Source of the DNA: Ruegeria lacuscaerulensis
GTDB taxonomy: Bacteria; Pseudomonadota; Alphaproteobacteria; Rhodobacterales; Rhodobacteraceae
Assembly: GCF_013031245.1 (NCBI RefSeq)
Contig: NZ_WPZL01000006.1
Location: 1-64,000 of the forward strand
DNA: 64,000 nucleotides
Direction of reading: 5' to 3'
Each line of letters begins with the position of its first letter. The first letter of the stretch is position 1. Of the stretch, positions 27,221-37,093 are shown piece by piece. The notes beneath the pieces are model-generated. The model searched no databases. It worked only from the letters and a program-made list of their open reading frames with translations, and had not been told where the DNA came from. Position numbers and translations under genes: made by a program.

Positions 27221-27334
27221 ATGTTCAGAAACTTATCTGCACAGTTATCCACAGAAACCGTGGATTTGTTTTCTCTTGATCTGAGGCGCACAAGATTGCA
27301 GCCAAGGTCAGAGAATCATATCTCTGGCCCATGA
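27221..27334 (+). CDS. Putative 37-residue leader ORF coupled to uvrC
   Basis: An ATG preceded by AAGGGG at about eight bases opens a frame of 37 codons whose TGA stop overlaps the uvrC start as ATGA. The product begins [10 protein letters not shown] and is basic in its second half (LRRTRLQPR). No family is recognised. The overlap and ribosome site suggest translational coupling; it may be a leader peptide or a small gene. Absence of a homologue would favour leader or chance. Confidence 0.4.
   Translation: MFRNLSAQLSTETVDLFSLDLRRTRLQPRSENHISGP
27245..27253 (+). promoter_or_regulatory. Consensus DnaA box TTATCCACA
   Basis: An exact match to the bacterial DnaA 9-mer occurs in the AT-rich stretch before uvrC. 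Only one full copy is present, with a partial inverted TGGATTTG nearby, so it is not by itself an origin. Confidence 0.3.
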
Positions 27335-29205
27335 CCGCCCACAACGAATCGACTTCGGACACACAGCCCGCGGGATATGCCTGTATTCAGCGCTATGTGA
27401 AGACGCTGGACAGCTCGCCCGGTGTGTATCGGATGCTGGATAGCGACAGCCGGGTTCTGTATGTCGGCAAGGCGCGGAACCTGAAAGCGCGGGTATCGAA
27501 CTATGCGCGTCCGGGTCACTCGGGTCGGATCGAGCGGATGATCGCCGCAACGGCCTCGATGATGTTTCTGACCACACGGACCGAGACTGAGGCTCTGCTG
27601 CTCGAGCAGAACCTGATCAAGCAGCTCAAGCCGAAATACAACGTGCTTCTGCGCGACGATAAGAGTTTTCCCAATATTCTGGTCGCCAAGGATCACGCAT
27701 TCCCTCAGATCAAAAAACACCGCGGAGCCAAGAAAGAGAAGGGGGCTTACTTTGGTCCGTTTGCCAGTGCAGGCGCGGTGAACCGGACGCTGAACCAGCT
27801 CCAAAAGGCCTTCCTGTTGCGCAACTGTTCGGATTCCATGTTCGACAGCCGGACGCGGCCTTGTCTGCTGTACCAGATCAAGCGTTGTTCGGGGCCGTGC
27901 GTCGGATTGATCTCCGAGGCCGACTATCGCGAAAGCGTCCGGGATGCGGAGCGGTTCCTTTCGGGCCGTTCGACCAAGGTACAGGAAGAGCTGGCCGAAC
28001 AGATGATGGCCGCGTCCGAGGCGATGGAATTCGAACGCGCTGCCGGCCTGCGTGACCGAATCCGGGCGCTGACGCAGGTGCAGACCTCGCAAGGCATCAA
28101 CCCGCGCGGCGTCGCCGAGGCGGACGTGATCGGTCTGTATATGGACAGTGGGCAGGCCTGTGTTCAGGTGTTCTTCATCCGTGCCAATCAGAACTGGGGC
28201 AATAAGGATTTCTACCCGCGTGTAGGCCCGGACGTGTCGGCCGCCGAAGTGATGGAGGCGTTCCTCGGCCAGTTCTACGACAACAAGGAACCGCCCCGTC
28301 AGCTGATCCTGTCGGATGCTATCGAAAACGCCGATTTGATGCAGGACGCGCTGACTGAAAAGGCGGGCCGCAAGGTGGAAATCCTGGTGCCTCAGCGCGG
28401 AGAAAAGCAGGAATTGATCGCCGGAGCCCTACGCAACGCGCGTGAATCACTGGCGCGGCGCATGTCGGAAAGTGCCACGCAGGCCAAGCTGCTGCGCGGT
28501 GTGGCGGATGCATTTGATCTCGACGGCCCGCCGGGCCGGATCGAGGTCTACGACAACTCTCATATTCAGGGCACCAATGCGGTGGGTGGCATGATCGTGG
28601 CTGGCCCCGAAGGCTTCATGAAGAACGCCTATCGAAAATTCAACATCCGTGGCGATGACCTTACCCCCGGTGATGATTTCGGCATGATGAAAGAGGTGCT
28701 GACCCGACGCTTTACTCGCCTGCAAAAGGAAGATCCGGACCGGGAAAAGGGGCTATGGCCCGACCTGTTACTGATTGACGGCGGCGCGGGGCAGGTCAGT
28801 GCAGTACATGAGATCATGCAGGTGCATGGGGTCGAGGATATCCCGATGGTCGGCGTCGCCAAGGGCGTCGACCGCGACCACGGTAAGGAAGAATTCCACC
28901 GTATCGGCCAGCGCCCCTTTGCCCTGAAACGCAACGATCCGGTTCTGTATTTTATCCAGCGTCTACGGGACGAGGCGCACCGCTTTGCCATCGGCACCCA
29001 CCGCGCGAAACGGGCCAAGGCGGTTGGCGCAACGCCACTGGACGAAATCCCCGGAGTTGGGGCCGCGCGCAAACGCGCTTTGCTGACGCATTTCGGCAGC
29101 GCCAAGGCGGTCAGCCGGGCCAATCTGGCTGATCTGAAAGCGGTCGATGGAATTTCCGCCGGGCTGGCGCAGAAGGTTTATGACTTCTTCCACGACAAGG
29201 GCTAG
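27331..29205 (+). CDS. uvrC: Excinuclease ABC subunit C
   Basis: A 624-residue nucleotide-excision-repair endonuclease. The GIY-YIG domain is at about 28-105 ([24 protein letters not shown]). A UVR coiled region (about 215-250), the RNase H-like 5'-incision domain with [19 protein letters not shown], and C-terminal helix-hairpin-helix repeats ([25 protein letters not shown]) follow. Its end overlaps the convergent EamA gene by 4 bases. Translation may be coupled to the short upstream frame. Confidence 0.97.
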   Translation: MTAHNESTSDTQPAGYACIQRYVKTLDSSPGVYRMLDSDSRVLYVGKARNLKARVSNYARPGHSGRIERMIAATASMMFLTTRTETEALLLEQNLIKQLKPKYNVLLRDDKSFPNILVAKDHAFPQIKKHRGAKKEKGAYFGPFASAGAVNRTLNQLQKAFLLRNCSDSMFDSRTRPCLLYQIKRCSGPCVGLISEADYRESVRDAERFLSGRSTKVQEELAEQMMAASEAMEFERAAGLRDRIRALTQVQTSQGINPRGVAEADVIGLYMDSGQACVQVFFIRANQNWGNKDFYPRVGPDVSAAEVMEAFLGQFYDNKEPPRQLILSDAIENADLMQDALTEKAGRKVEILVPQRGEKQELIAGALRNARESLARRMSESATQAKLLRGVADAFDLDGPPGRIEVYDNSHIQGTNAVGGMIVAGPEGFMKNAYRKFNIRGDDLTPGDDFGMMKEVLTRRFTRLQKEDPDREKGLWPDLLLIDGGAGQVSAVHEIMQVHGVEDIPMVGVAKGVDRDHGKEEFHRIGQRPFALKRNDPVLYFIQRLRDEAHRFAIGTHRAKRAKAVGATPLDEIPGVGAARKRALLTHFGSAKAVSRANLADLKAVDGISAGLAQKVYDFFHDKG

Positions 29206-30086
29206 GCCCGCCGCCCGCGCCACAGGATATAAAGACCCGAGGCGACGATCAACGCGCTGCCGATCCACATTGTCTGGTCAAGCCTCTCGCCAAACAGAAC
29301 CACACCCAGCCCGATACCGAACAGCAGGCGCGAATACCGGAACGGAGTGACGGCAGAAACCTCGCCCGTCCGCATTGCTTTCATCAATGAGGCATAGGCG
29401 ATGGTGCCCATGAGGATAGCTCCGGCCATGTGCAGGCTGGTAAGCGAAGTCAGTGGCGCAAGGGGCACCCCTTCCCAAAACCGGTAAGCCAGCCCAGCGA
29501 CCACGATGCAGAGAAAGCCATAGAAGCCCAGCACTTCGGTGCCTAGCGTCGCAGGAGCCGCGCGGCTGGCCAGATCTCGACCGGCAAAGCCCAGCATTCC
29601 CAGCACGGCCAGGATGGACAGGACCGAGAAACTGTCTCCGGTCGGTTGAATGATGACCACGACGCCGATCAGGCCGACCAGAATGGCACTCCACCGCCGC
29701 CAGCCGACGGTCTCGCCAAAGAACAGGGCCGCGCCAGCAACCACGACAAGTGGTGTGGCCTGCAGGATCACCGTGGCCGAAGACAAGGGCGTCAGTGCGA
29801 TGGCCAGCACATAGAACAGCCGCCCGAGGATTTCGAACACCACCCGGACCTGCATTGGGCGCGACAGCACGTCTGGTTGAAACAACTGTGTCTCACGCAA
29901 TAGGGCCACTGCCGCAAAGATCGCCGCCCCGCCTGCGCCAAACAACACCAGAACCTGCCAGATCGGCAGGGTTGCAGCCGCGCTTTTCAGCAGGGCATCC
30001 TCAAGCGCGAACAAGGCCATGGCGGCGATCATCCAGGCGCTGCCGATCAGGTTTGACCTTGGGTCGGTTTGAATATGTGATGTCAT
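29202..30086 (-). CDS. EamA/DMT-superfamily transporter
   Basis: A 294-residue ten-helix protein with two EamA halves, about 15-145 and 160-290. Typical runs are [20 protein letters not shown] in the first half and [22 protein letters not shown] in the second. These export small metabolites; the substrate cannot be read. It is convergent with uvrC and monocistronic. Confidence 0.9.
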   Translation of the reverse strand: MTSHIQTDPRSNLIGSAWMIAAMALFALEDALLKSAAATLPIWQVLVLFGAGGAAIFAAVALLRETQLFQPDVLSRPMQVRVVFEILGRLFYVLAIALTPLSSATVILQATPLVVVAGAALFFGETVGWRRWSAILVGLIGVVVIIQPTGDSFSVLSILAVLGMLGFAGRDLASRAAPATLGTEVLGFYGFLCIVVAGLAYRFWEGVPLAPLTSLTSLHMAGAILMGTIAYASLMKAMRTGEVSAVTPFRYSRLLFGIGLGVVLFGERLDQTMWIGSALIVASGLYILWRGRRA

Positions 30087-30274
30087 CTTGCGCAGTCACT
30101 CTCGGGCGGGGCCGCCCGCCAATCTGACCGCAAAGCGGTCGCGCGCCAAGATGTATCTGGCTGAGAGCTTCCAGTTGCGACCCTTTGACCATCGGCGTTG
30201 CAACTGCCTGTGATCGGGTCAGTTTTTTGCCCCGCTGTCTTTTCTGTCCCGAACCGGCGATGTAGTGTCGCCTC

Positions 30275-30943
30275 ATGAAGTGGAACCTGCCCAATATTCT
30301 GACCGTCCTGCGCCTGTTGGCTGCACCTGGTCTTGCCGTGATGTTTCTGTATTTCACCCGCCCCTATGCGGATTGGTTTGCCCTGATCCTGTTCCTGACG
30401 GCCGCGATCACCGATTGGTTCGATGGTTATCTGGCGCGCGCGTGGAAACAGGAAACCAAGATCGGGGCCATGTTGGACCCTATTGCAGACAAGGCGATGG
30501 TGGTGATCGCGCTGATGATCCTTGTGGGCTATTCAGCCGAACACTGGACGCCATGGCTGGTCTTGCCTGCCACGGTTATCCTGTTCCGCGAGGTCTTTGT
30601 TTCGGGGCTGCGCGAATATCTGGGCGATGTGGCCGGGACGCTGAAAGTGACGAAGCTGGCCAAATGGAAAACCACCGCGCAGATGGTGGCGATCGCCATT
30701 CTGTTTTCGCAGGGGATTTTCGAGCATCATTTTGTGATGGGTTCCTTCGGGATGGATGCCGAGACACTTGATCAGGTCCTGACAGGCCAAATCGAGGATA
30801 TCGGTGGGCTGCGCTGGCACCTCGAAGGGATGTTCTGGTCCGGCCGGATCGGTCTGTGGCTGTTGTGGATTGCTGCCACCCTGACATTGATCACCGGCTA
30901 CGACTACCTACGTAAAGCCATGCCCCATCTGAAGGAGAGCTAA
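30275..30943 (+). CDS. pgsA: CDP-diacylglycerol-glycerol-3-phosphate 3-phosphatidyltransferase
   Basis: A 222-residue membrane enzyme making phosphatidylglycerol phosphate. The CDP-alcohol phosphotransferase motif is complete: DGYLAR, then GAMLDPIADK with the three catalytic Asp. NILTVLRLLAAPG at the N-terminus is typical. It is three bases upstream of moaD, and the pair with moaE looks like one operon. Confidence 0.95.
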   Translation: MKWNLPNILTVLRLLAAPGLAVMFLYFTRPYADWFALILFLTAAITDWFDGYLARAWKQETKIGAMLDPIADKAMVVIALMILVGYSAEHWTPWLVLPATVILFREVFVSGLREYLGDVAGTLKVTKLAKWKTTAQMVAIAILFSQGIFEHHFVMGSFGMDAETLDQVLTGQIEDIGGLRWHLEGMFWSGRIGLWLLWIAATLTLITGYDYLRKAMPHLKES

Positions 30944-30946
30944 GGG

Positions 30947-31192
30947 ATGGACGTTCTGTATTTTGCCTGGGTGCGCGAGCGGATCGGCCTGCCGAAGGAA
31001 CGGGTCGAGACCGATGCCGCCACCGTATCCGACCTGGTTGCCGAACTCAGCGCGCGCGAGGATCGCTATGCCGCGGCCTTTGCCGATCTGTCGGCGCTGC
31101 GCGTCGCGCTGGATCAGGAACTGTCGGATTTCGATGCCTCGCTGACCGGTGTACGCGAAGTTGCCTTTTTTCCGCCCATGACCGGTGGTTAA
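30947..31192 (+). CDS. moaD: Molybdopterin synthase small subunit (sulfur carrier)
   Basis: An 81-residue ubiquitin-like protein ending in the Gly-Gly tail (FFPPMTGG) that is thiocarboxylated. It starts YFAWVRERIGLP and is followed four bases later by moaE. Together they convert cyclic pyranopterin monophosphate to molybdopterin. Confidence 0.93.
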   Translation: MDVLYFAWVRERIGLPKERVETDAATVSDLVAELSAREDRYAAAFADLSALRVALDQELSDFDASLTGVREVAFFPPMTGG

Positions 31193-31196
31193 ACCA

Positions 31197-31640
31197 ATGC
31201 GCATCGCTGTTCAGGAAAAAGAGTTCGATCTGGGCGCCGAAGCCAACGCCTTCGCCGCAGGCAACGCGATCAACGGGGCCATCGTGACCTTTACCGGCGT
31301 AGTACGTGATCTGGCCTCGGGCAATCTGGATGTGATGGAGATCGAGCATTATCCGGGCATGACAGAACGCGCCCTGACCAAGATCGCACAGGAGGCGCAG
31401 GAGCGCTGGTCTCTGGGCGATGTGCTGGTTATCCACCGCCACGGACGACTGGCGCCGGGGGACCGGATCATGATGGTGGCAACGGCTGCGCGGCATCGCA
31501 AGGATGCGTTCGAAGCGGCGGAATACCTGATGGACTACCTGAAATCCCGCGCGCCGTTCTGGAAGAAAGAAATCACCTCATCGGGTGAAGAATGGGTCGC
31601 TGCCAGGGATGAGGACGAAGACGCGCTGACCCGGTGGTAA
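31197..31640 (+). CDS. moaE: Molybdopterin synthase catalytic subunit
   Basis: A 147-residue large subunit. The regions NGAIVTFTGVVRD, LEIEHYPGM-like EIEHYPGMTE, and the C-terminal FWKKEITSSGEEWV are the MoaE landmarks; the Lys residues there form the active site. The ATG at 31197 is preferred; a GTG at 31185 would overlap moaD by 8 bases. Confidence 0.95.
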   Translation: MRIAVQEKEFDLGAEANAFAAGNAINGAIVTFTGVVRDLASGNLDVMEIEHYPGMTERALTKIAQEAQERWSLGDVLVIHRHGRLAPGDRIMMVATAARHRKDAFEAAEYLMDYLKSRAPFWKKEITSSGEEWVAARDEDEDALTRW

Positions 31641-31652
31641 CGCGGCGCGCGC

Positions 31653-31973
31653 TTAGTCGGCGTTGTTGATGCGTCCGCGCAATTCTTCGGCCTCTTGCCG
31701 GGCAGCACGCAAGCCGTCCATTGCGGCGGCCAGTTCGGCCTCGGCCTGAGTCAGCTGATTGGTCAGCTCGGCCTCGCGCTGTTGCAGATATGTAATCGCC
31801 TGATCGCGGGTTTCTTCGGCTTCGTGCAGCTCCTGGCTCATGCGGTCCAGATCGGCCACGTCGCTTTGGCGCACGCGCGACAGGCGATGGGCCAGCCAGT
31901 TGGCGAACCAGCCCATGCAGAAGGCCGCGAACAGGATGATGGCGGTGGCGATGATGAATTCGATTCGGTTCAA
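31653..31973 (-). CDS. Membrane-anchored coiled-coil protein of unknown function
   Basis: A TTG start at 31973 has AGGGGA about ten bases ahead and begins LNRIEFIIATAIILFAAFCMG, a transmembrane anchor. It lies two bases after the OmpA stop. About residues 35-100 form an acidic heptad-rich helix with repeated Glu, Gln and Ala. The product is 106 residues; an ATG at 32012 would add 13 residues and overlap the OmpA gene. It probably works with the OmpA protein at the envelope; no family is recognised. Confidence 0.7.
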   Translation of the reverse strand: MNRIEFIIATAIILFAAFCMGWFANWLAHRLSRVRQSDVADLDRMSQELHEAEETRDQAITYLQQREAELTNQLTQAEAELAAAMDGLRAARQEAEELRGRINNAD

Positions 31974-31974
31974 C

Positions 31975-33894
31975 TTACTGGTCCCCTGCGTCCGCGTTTG
32001 AGGCGTCGGCATCTGTTGGTGCGTCTTCTGACGTCTCTGTTTCCGCTTCCATCGCCTCCAGCCCGGTTTCGGAATTGGCGACGGGTTCCGGCCGGATCAG
32101 CCGGAATTCGATGCGTCGGTTTTCCTCGCGGCCTTCTTCGGTGTCATTGTCGGCGATCGGCTGTGTCTCACCATAGCCGACGGCGGTATAGCTGGCGGTC
32201 GGAACGCGTCGTCCGCGCAGTTCGTTCAGGATGGATTGCGCCCGCGACTGGCTGAGCTGCTGGTTCATTTCCTCGCGGCCCTGGCTGTCGGTATGGCCCT
32301 GAATCTCGAGCCGGATCGGCCCGCATTCCCGCAGGATATCGGCAATCTGGTTTACAGTATCTCGCGAGTCGGCAGCGACTGTGGCTGACCCCGGTTCGAA
32401 GGCAATCTTTGAGCTGGCCTGAACCTCGGCGATACGTTCCTCGCAAACCTCGGGGTCAGGCAATTTGTCTTCCGGTTCGGGCGGCTCCTGAAAGGTGATC
32501 GACAGGGTATACTCCTGCGCGTCGCCCAGTTTCTCCGACAGAAGACCGGCAATGTATGCGCGGGTCTTGGGGTCATGGGTGACACCGCTGAGCACCAAAT
32601 CGTCGGGCGTGACCGTCAGCGCCCCGTTGTGCAGTTGTGACAAAGCCTCAAGCCCTGTCAGGACGCGAACAGGCCAGTCGGCGGGCAGGTCCGGGGCGAT
32701 TCTGGCAGCGGTGTGGACCTGCTCGGACCCGAAAGCTGCGCGGGCATAGCTGTCGACCATGTCGCGTAGGGTTTCGTCGCCCAGACGTCCGCGCATCTGC
32801 ACCAGGCCTTCGGGGCTGCGTGTCACGGAAAACTCGGGCGGGCCGGTCTGCGTTTCGGTTTCAGGTTCCGGCAGGATGGCATGCAAGGCAAAGACCTCTG
32901 GCAGGGCGTTTTCAAGTTCGCCGATCACGCGGTCGAAGACCCCGGCCTCTGTTCCCGCGGCCGCTGCCAAAGTGATGTCGGCGTCCGAAATCGTGACAGA
33001 CCCCTGACCGATTTCAGCCAAAGCACGTATACTCAGCGCGGCAGCTTCGGGCCAGCGGGGTGATGGAACCCCCAGACCGATTGTACAGGAATAGGGTTCC
33101 GTCAGGCTGGCGTCCTGCGCCGCCGCCACGATGGTTTCCCTGGCTTCTTCGTCTTGCGCGGAACAGGCATCGAAATTCCCGCCCTCTTCGTCGATCAGAT
33201 AGCGCAGGGTAAAAGGTGTGATGACCGGGCGCGGGGCCGAGATCGAAAGGCCGATCCGCAGGCTGGGCGGCGCGGCGCGGGTCAGGCTCTGTTCCAGCTG
33301 TTCCTTTTCCTGCTGGCTGTCGGCAATCGCGGTGATCTTGACCAGCCCGGGGCTGGCCGAGATTTTGGCGCGCTGCAGGCGGTTCAGAGTTTCAACCGCA
33401 TAGCTGATCGCGTCGTCCCATCCCTTGGGTTTGGGGTAATCGGCAGTCTCCATCAGATCGGACACAGGGCCGCCGCTATCCAGATCATTCAGCCGGTCCA
33501 TCAACGCCTCGCGGTCTTCACTTGCCGGGATCAGGCCGATTATGGAAATCCCGCTGTCGTTGCGGAGAATTTCGGCAGAAAACCGGGGTGCGCTGAGCTG
33601 GCTCGTCGGAGCAACTTCCATTTCGTCAATCACGCGCGATGTATCGACTTCGGTTCCTGCCGCCGTCAGCGCGTTGAAACGGGTGGCTTCGTCAGTGGCG
33701 GTTCCCGTCAGGACCACACGCAGCCCGTCGGATTGCACCTCGGCCCAGTCATGCCCTTTGAGGTCCAGTGCACGCCGCACCGCGAATTCGGACGATTCTT
33801 CGACCTTTGTCACCGCGTAACTGGCCGCCAGCAGGCAAAGGCTCGCCGAAACGAGGAAAATCAGGGCAACGGCGAAGAAATAGGGCAGACGCAT
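31975..33894 (-). CDS. OmpA-family protein with BON-like repeats
   Basis: A 639-residue envelope protein. An N-terminal membrane anchor or signal (about 5-27) is followed by several BON-like domains, seen as repeated VVLTGTATDEATRFNAL-type strands. A C-terminal OmpA peptidoglycan-binding domain (about 500-615) shows LEIQGHTDSQGREEMNQQLS and ENRRIEF. It should tie the membrane to peptidoglycan. A small coiled-coil gene follows with almost no gap. Confidence 0.87.
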   Translation of the reverse strand: MRLPYFFAVALIFLVSASLCLLAASYAVTKVEESSEFAVRRALDLKGHDWAEVQSDGLRVVLTGTATDEATRFNALTAAGTEVDTSRVIDEMEVAPTSQLSAPRFSAEILRNDSGISIIGLIPASEDREALMDRLNDLDSGGPVSDLMETADYPKPKGWDDAISYAVETLNRLQRAKISASPGLVKITAIADSQQEKEQLEQSLTRAAPPSLRIGLSISAPRPVITPFTLRYLIDEEGGNFDACSAQDEEARETIVAAAQDASLTEPYSCTIGLGVPSPRWPEAAALSIRALAEIGQGSVTISDADITLAAAAGTEAGVFDRVIGELENALPEVFALHAILPEPETETQTGPPEFSVTRSPEGLVQMRGRLGDETLRDMVDSYARAAFGSEQVHTAARIAPDLPADWPVRVLTGLEALSQLHNGALTVTPDDLVLSGVTHDPKTRAYIAGLLSEKLGDAQEYTLSITFQEPPEPEDKLPDPEVCEERIAEVQASSKIAFEPGSATVAADSRDTVNQIADILRECGPIRLEIQGHTDSQGREEMNQQLSQSRAQSILNELRGRRVPTASYTAVGYGETQPIADNDTEEGREENRRIEFRLIRPEPVANSETGLEAMEAETETSEDAPTDADASNADAGDQ

Positions 33895-33958
33895 GTGCGG
33901 ACTATCGACTCCTCAAGCGATTGTGCGAACTCTTACAGAGCCCCGCGCCGAGGTGCAA

Positions 33959-34921
33959 TCAGAGCAGCAGGGCGACGCAAAGGAAGATCAGCGGAATAAG
34001 GCCTGTATCCCGGTTCGCGCGAAACAGTTGCAGCAGTTTCGCGTTGTCGTCGATGTCCAGCCCACGCAACTGCCACGCCATGTGCCAGCCCATTGCCCAG
34101 GGTCCGCCCAATGCGACGACCAGTGCGATGACCGAGGCCTGCGTTGTCGCGGCGTCAATGATAGCAAGCCCCATAAGAGCCACGGTGGCAACAAGGAAAT
34201 ATTTCAGCCAGCGTGCGGTATCGGTGCCGAACAGCCGGGCGGTGGATTTGATCCCGATCAACTCGTCATCTTCGGCGTCCTGATGGGCGTAGATCGTGTC
34301 GTAGAACAGCGTCCATGCGATGCCAGCGAGATACAGAATGACCGCCGGAGCGCCCACCGTTCCGGTATGCGCCGCCCAGGCCAGCAGGATGCCCCAGTTG
34401 AACGCCAGCCCCAGAAACACCTGCGGCCACCAGGTGAACCGCTTGGCATAGGGATAGATCGCGACGGGTAGCAAAGACAGCACGCCCATGGCGACGGCGG
34501 CTTGATTGAACGTCAGCAGAATCCCCAGTGCCAGAAGGCATTGCAGGCCCATCCAGACAGCGGCCTGACGAACGCTTACCTGACCGGACGGAATCGGGCG
34601 CGACCGGGTGCGTTCGACCTGACCGTCGAATTTCCGATCCGTGATGTCGTTCCACGTACAGCCTGCGCCGCGCATCAGAAACGCTCCGAACGCGCAGCCG
34701 AGGGCAATCCACAGATCCTCCCACCGCGGGCTGCCATCGCTGAGGATCGCCAGCGCCAGACCCCACCAGCAGGGAATAAGCAGCAACCACGTGCCGATGG
34801 GCCGGTCTGCACGGCTCAGGCGCAAATAGGGGCGCGCAAAAGCCGGGGCATGGGTGTCGACCCAATTACCGGTTACAGCATCAGCGACTTGACCATCTGG
34901 TGTTGGGGCATTGCCTTGCAT
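33959..34921 (-). CDS. ubiA: 4-hydroxybenzoate polyprenyltransferase
   Basis: A 320-residue membrane prenyltransferase of ubiquinone synthesis. Both Asp-rich motifs are present: NDITDRKFD, then DTIYAHQDAEDDELIG. PIGTWLLLIPCWWGLALA is the usual first-helix region. The ATG at 34921 gives the family length. The start lies only 12 bases from the rsmE start on the other strand, so promoter elements must overlap the two genes. No good ribosome site precedes it; a downstream start is possible. Confidence 0.93.
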   Translation of the reverse strand: MQGNAPTPDGQVADAVTGNWVDTHAPAFARPYLRLSRADRPIGTWLLLIPCWWGLALAILSDGSPRWEDLWIALGCAFGAFLMRGAGCTWNDITDRKFDGQVERTRSRPIPSGQVSVRQAAVWMGLQCLLALGILLTFNQAAVAMGVLSLLPVAIYPYAKRFTWWPQVFLGLAFNWGILLAWAAHTGTVGAPAVILYLAGIAWTLFYDTIYAHQDAEDDELIGIKSTARLFGTDTARWLKYFLVATVALMGLAIIDAATTQASVIALVVALGGPWAMGWHMAWQLRGLDIDDNAKLLQLFRANRDTGLIPLIFLCVALLL

Positions 34922-34933
34922 ATGTAAGGTCTC

Positions 34934-35659
34934 ATGAGTGCGAAGATCAGACTGTATGTAGAGCACCCTCTGGGTCAGGGGCAATCGGTTCCTTTGACGC
35001 GCGAGCAGGCGCATTACCTGTTCGGCGTCATGCGTCTGGCCGTTGGCGGGCGGGTTGCCCTGTTCAACGGGCAAGACGGCGAATGGCTGGCCGAGGTGGC
35101 CGAGGCGGGCAAGAAGAGCGGCACGCTGGTCTGTGTCGAACAGACCAGACCGCTGCAACTGCCGCCCGATCTGTGGTTCCTGTTCGCGCCGATCAAAAAG
35201 GCGCGCACCGATTTCATCGTTGAAAAGGCGGCAGAAATGGGCGCGGCCCGGATCATGCCGGTGCAGACCGAATTCACCAATTCCGAGCGCATCCGTCAGG
35301 ACCGGTTGCAGGCCCACGCGATCGAGGCCGCCGAACAATGCGGCGGTACATTTGTGCCTGAGGTCCGGGATCTGCAGCGCCTTGATCGCGTTCTGGACGC
35401 TTGGCCCGAGGGTCGCCAGTTGATGTTTTGCAACGAGGCCGAGGTCGGATCGGCCCTGCGCCTGGCCGCCAATGAAAAAGACCAGCCTTGGGCAATTCTC
35501 ATCGGTCCCGAAGGCGGGTTTTCCGAACGCGAACGGGCGCGGCTAATTGGGTTGTCTTACGCCCATGTCGTCAGCCTTGGCCCGCGCATCCTGCGCGCGG
35601 ACACGGCGGCCGTTGCCGCGCTGACCATGTGGCAACAGGCGCTGGGAGACTGGTCGTGA
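34934..35659 (+). CDS. rsmE: 16S rRNA m3U1498 methyltransferase
   Basis: A 241-residue SPOUT-class enzyme. LIGPEGGFSERERARL and SLGPRILRADTAAVAAL are the SAM-knot motifs. It is head-to-head with ubiA. A GTGA overlap with the next gene suggests co-transcription with the acetyltransferase. Confidence 0.95.
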   Translation: MSAKIRLYVEHPLGQGQSVPLTREQAHYLFGVMRLAVGGRVALFNGQDGEWLAEVAEAGKKSGTLVCVEQTRPLQLPPDLWFLFAPIKKARTDFIVEKAAEMGAARIMPVQTEFTNSERIRQDRLQAHAIEAAEQCGGTFVPEVRDLQRLDRVLDAWPEGRQLMFCNEAEVGSALRLAANEKDQPWAILIGPEGGFSERERARLIGLSYAHVVSLGPRILRADTAAVAALTMWQQALGDWS

Positions 35660-36504
35660 CGTGGCGATTGGCGCAGGAAGCGGATGTGCCAAAGATCGAC
35701 GACTTTCTGTCGCGTCACATTCAGACATCAATGTTCCCGCTGGCGAACCTGCGCGACTTTGGTTTGCGTGGCGCGGATCCGCGTGCGGTGAATATCTGGC
35801 TGTTGGGGGATGGTCCCCGTGCTGTCTTTGCCATCACGAATGAAGGTATGGTCCTGCCGCAATGCCCCGGGTGCTCCGATGAGGAAATCGAGGATGCGAT
35901 TCGTCTGATCCGGGGCCGCGCACTTTTTGGTCTGGCTGCCGAGGCCAGTCAGGCTCGCCGTATCATGCGGTTGGCAGGATGGGAGGAACGGCCAGCGACC
36001 CTGAACAGTGATGAGCCGGGGTTTTCGCTGGACCTGAGCCAGTTGGTAATGCCGGACACTACAGGCGCAGAGTTGATACCCTTGGGTGAATTCGACCGAA
36101 CCATTGCCGAAGGATGGCGTCAGACCTACCTGATCGAGGCGATGGATTTTGACCGCACACGGGCGCAGAAGCAGGCGACAAAGGACATCGCGGCTTATGC
36201 GGAGCGCGATTCCCACCGGGCATTGCTGATCGACGGCCAGCCCGCCGGTATGACCGGTTTCAATGCTCGCCTGTCCGAGGTCGTTCAGGTCGGCGGCGTT
36301 TATACCCCGCCTCAACTGAGAGGTCGCGGATATGCCCGGATGGCATTGGCATTGCACTTGCGTGAGGCGCGAAAAAACGGTGCGTCCCGTGCGGTCCTGT
36401 TTGCGGCGTCAGAGGCTGCGGCGCGAACCTATATTGCCATCGGATTCAGGCCAGCCGGCCTTTACTCACTGATTCTGTTCACAAACCCCGAGGAAGCGGC
36501 ATGA
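35656..36504 (+). CDS. GNAT-family acetyltransferase
   Basis: A 282-residue protein. The GTG at 35656 (4-base overlap with rsmE) gives the N-terminus MTWRLAQEADVPKI. A C-terminal GNAT domain has VGGVYTPPQLRGRGYARMAL, the acetyl-CoA-binding loop, followed by AARTYIAIGFRPAG. The N-terminal half is a degenerate copy of the fold. Substrate unknown. Confidence 0.82.
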   Translation: MTWRLAQEADVPKIDDFLSRHIQTSMFPLANLRDFGLRGADPRAVNIWLLGDGPRAVFAITNEGMVLPQCPGCSDEEIEDAIRLIRGRALFGLAAEASQARRIMRLAGWEERPATLNSDEPGFSLDLSQLVMPDTTGAELIPLGEFDRTIAEGWRQTYLIEAMDFDRTRAQKQATKDIAAYAERDSHRALLIDGQPAGMTGFNARLSEVVQVGGVYTPPQLRGRGYARMALALHLREARKNGASRAVLFAASEAAARTYIAIGFRPAGLYSLILFTNPEEAA

Positions 36505-37028
36505 GTTTCATCCGACCCGAAGCGAAACTGACCCTGTGGCGCTGGCGTGAAGTACTGGTGGCCGGTGTCGTCCTGCTTGTAGGCCTTAGCTGGATTGGCG
36601 GCCCCGGCGGATTGCTGGGCTGGCTGGGCTGGGTTCTTGTCGCCGTATCGGTGGCGCTGGCCGTTATCGGCATACAGCGTGCCCGGTTTCGTACAGGTGT
36701 TGGTGGCCCCGGCGTTGTGACAATCGACGAAGGTCAAATCACCTATCTCGGGCCGCTGGATGGCGGCATTGTCGCCACGCGCGAAATCGAGCGGCTGGCA
36801 CTGGATCCAACCTCGAACCCGGCGCATTGGGTGCTGGATCAACCGGGCCAGCCGACGCTTCACATTCCGGTGAATGCCGAGGGGGCCGAAGCGCTGTTCG
36901 ACGTGTTCTCGGCCCTTCCGGGGCTGAAAACCGAACAGATGCTTGCGGAACTGAACGGCGGCGCAGCGCATCCCGTGGTGATCTGGGAACGTCAGCCGAT
37001 GCGGCCTCCGCATGCTCGGCTGCATTGA
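36501..37028 (+). CDS. Two-helix membrane protein of unknown function
   Basis: A 175-residue product with two hydrophobic helices (about 18-36 and 38-58) and a soluble C-terminal part. It overlaps the acetyltransferase gene by 4 bases, so it belongs to the rsmE operon. No family recognised. Confidence 0.75.
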   Translation: MSFIRPEAKLTLWRWREVLVAGVVLLVGLSWIGGPGGLLGWLGWVLVAVSVALAVIGIQRARFRTGVGGPGVVTIDEGQITYLGPLDGGIVATREIERLALDPTSNPAHWVLDQPGQPTLHIPVNAEGAEALFDVFSALPGLKTEQMLAELNGGAAHPVVIWERQPMRPPHARLH

Positions 37029-37093
37029 CACCGACGCAGTTTCCGACCACGACTGACCTTCCATACAGACACACCAGGATCGGAGCGCGATTC

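Noticed and set aside
27041-27330. Chromosomal origin of replication
   Set aside because: The AT-rich patch has only one full DnaA box and no dnaA, parAB or gidA nearby, so the evidence is too thin.
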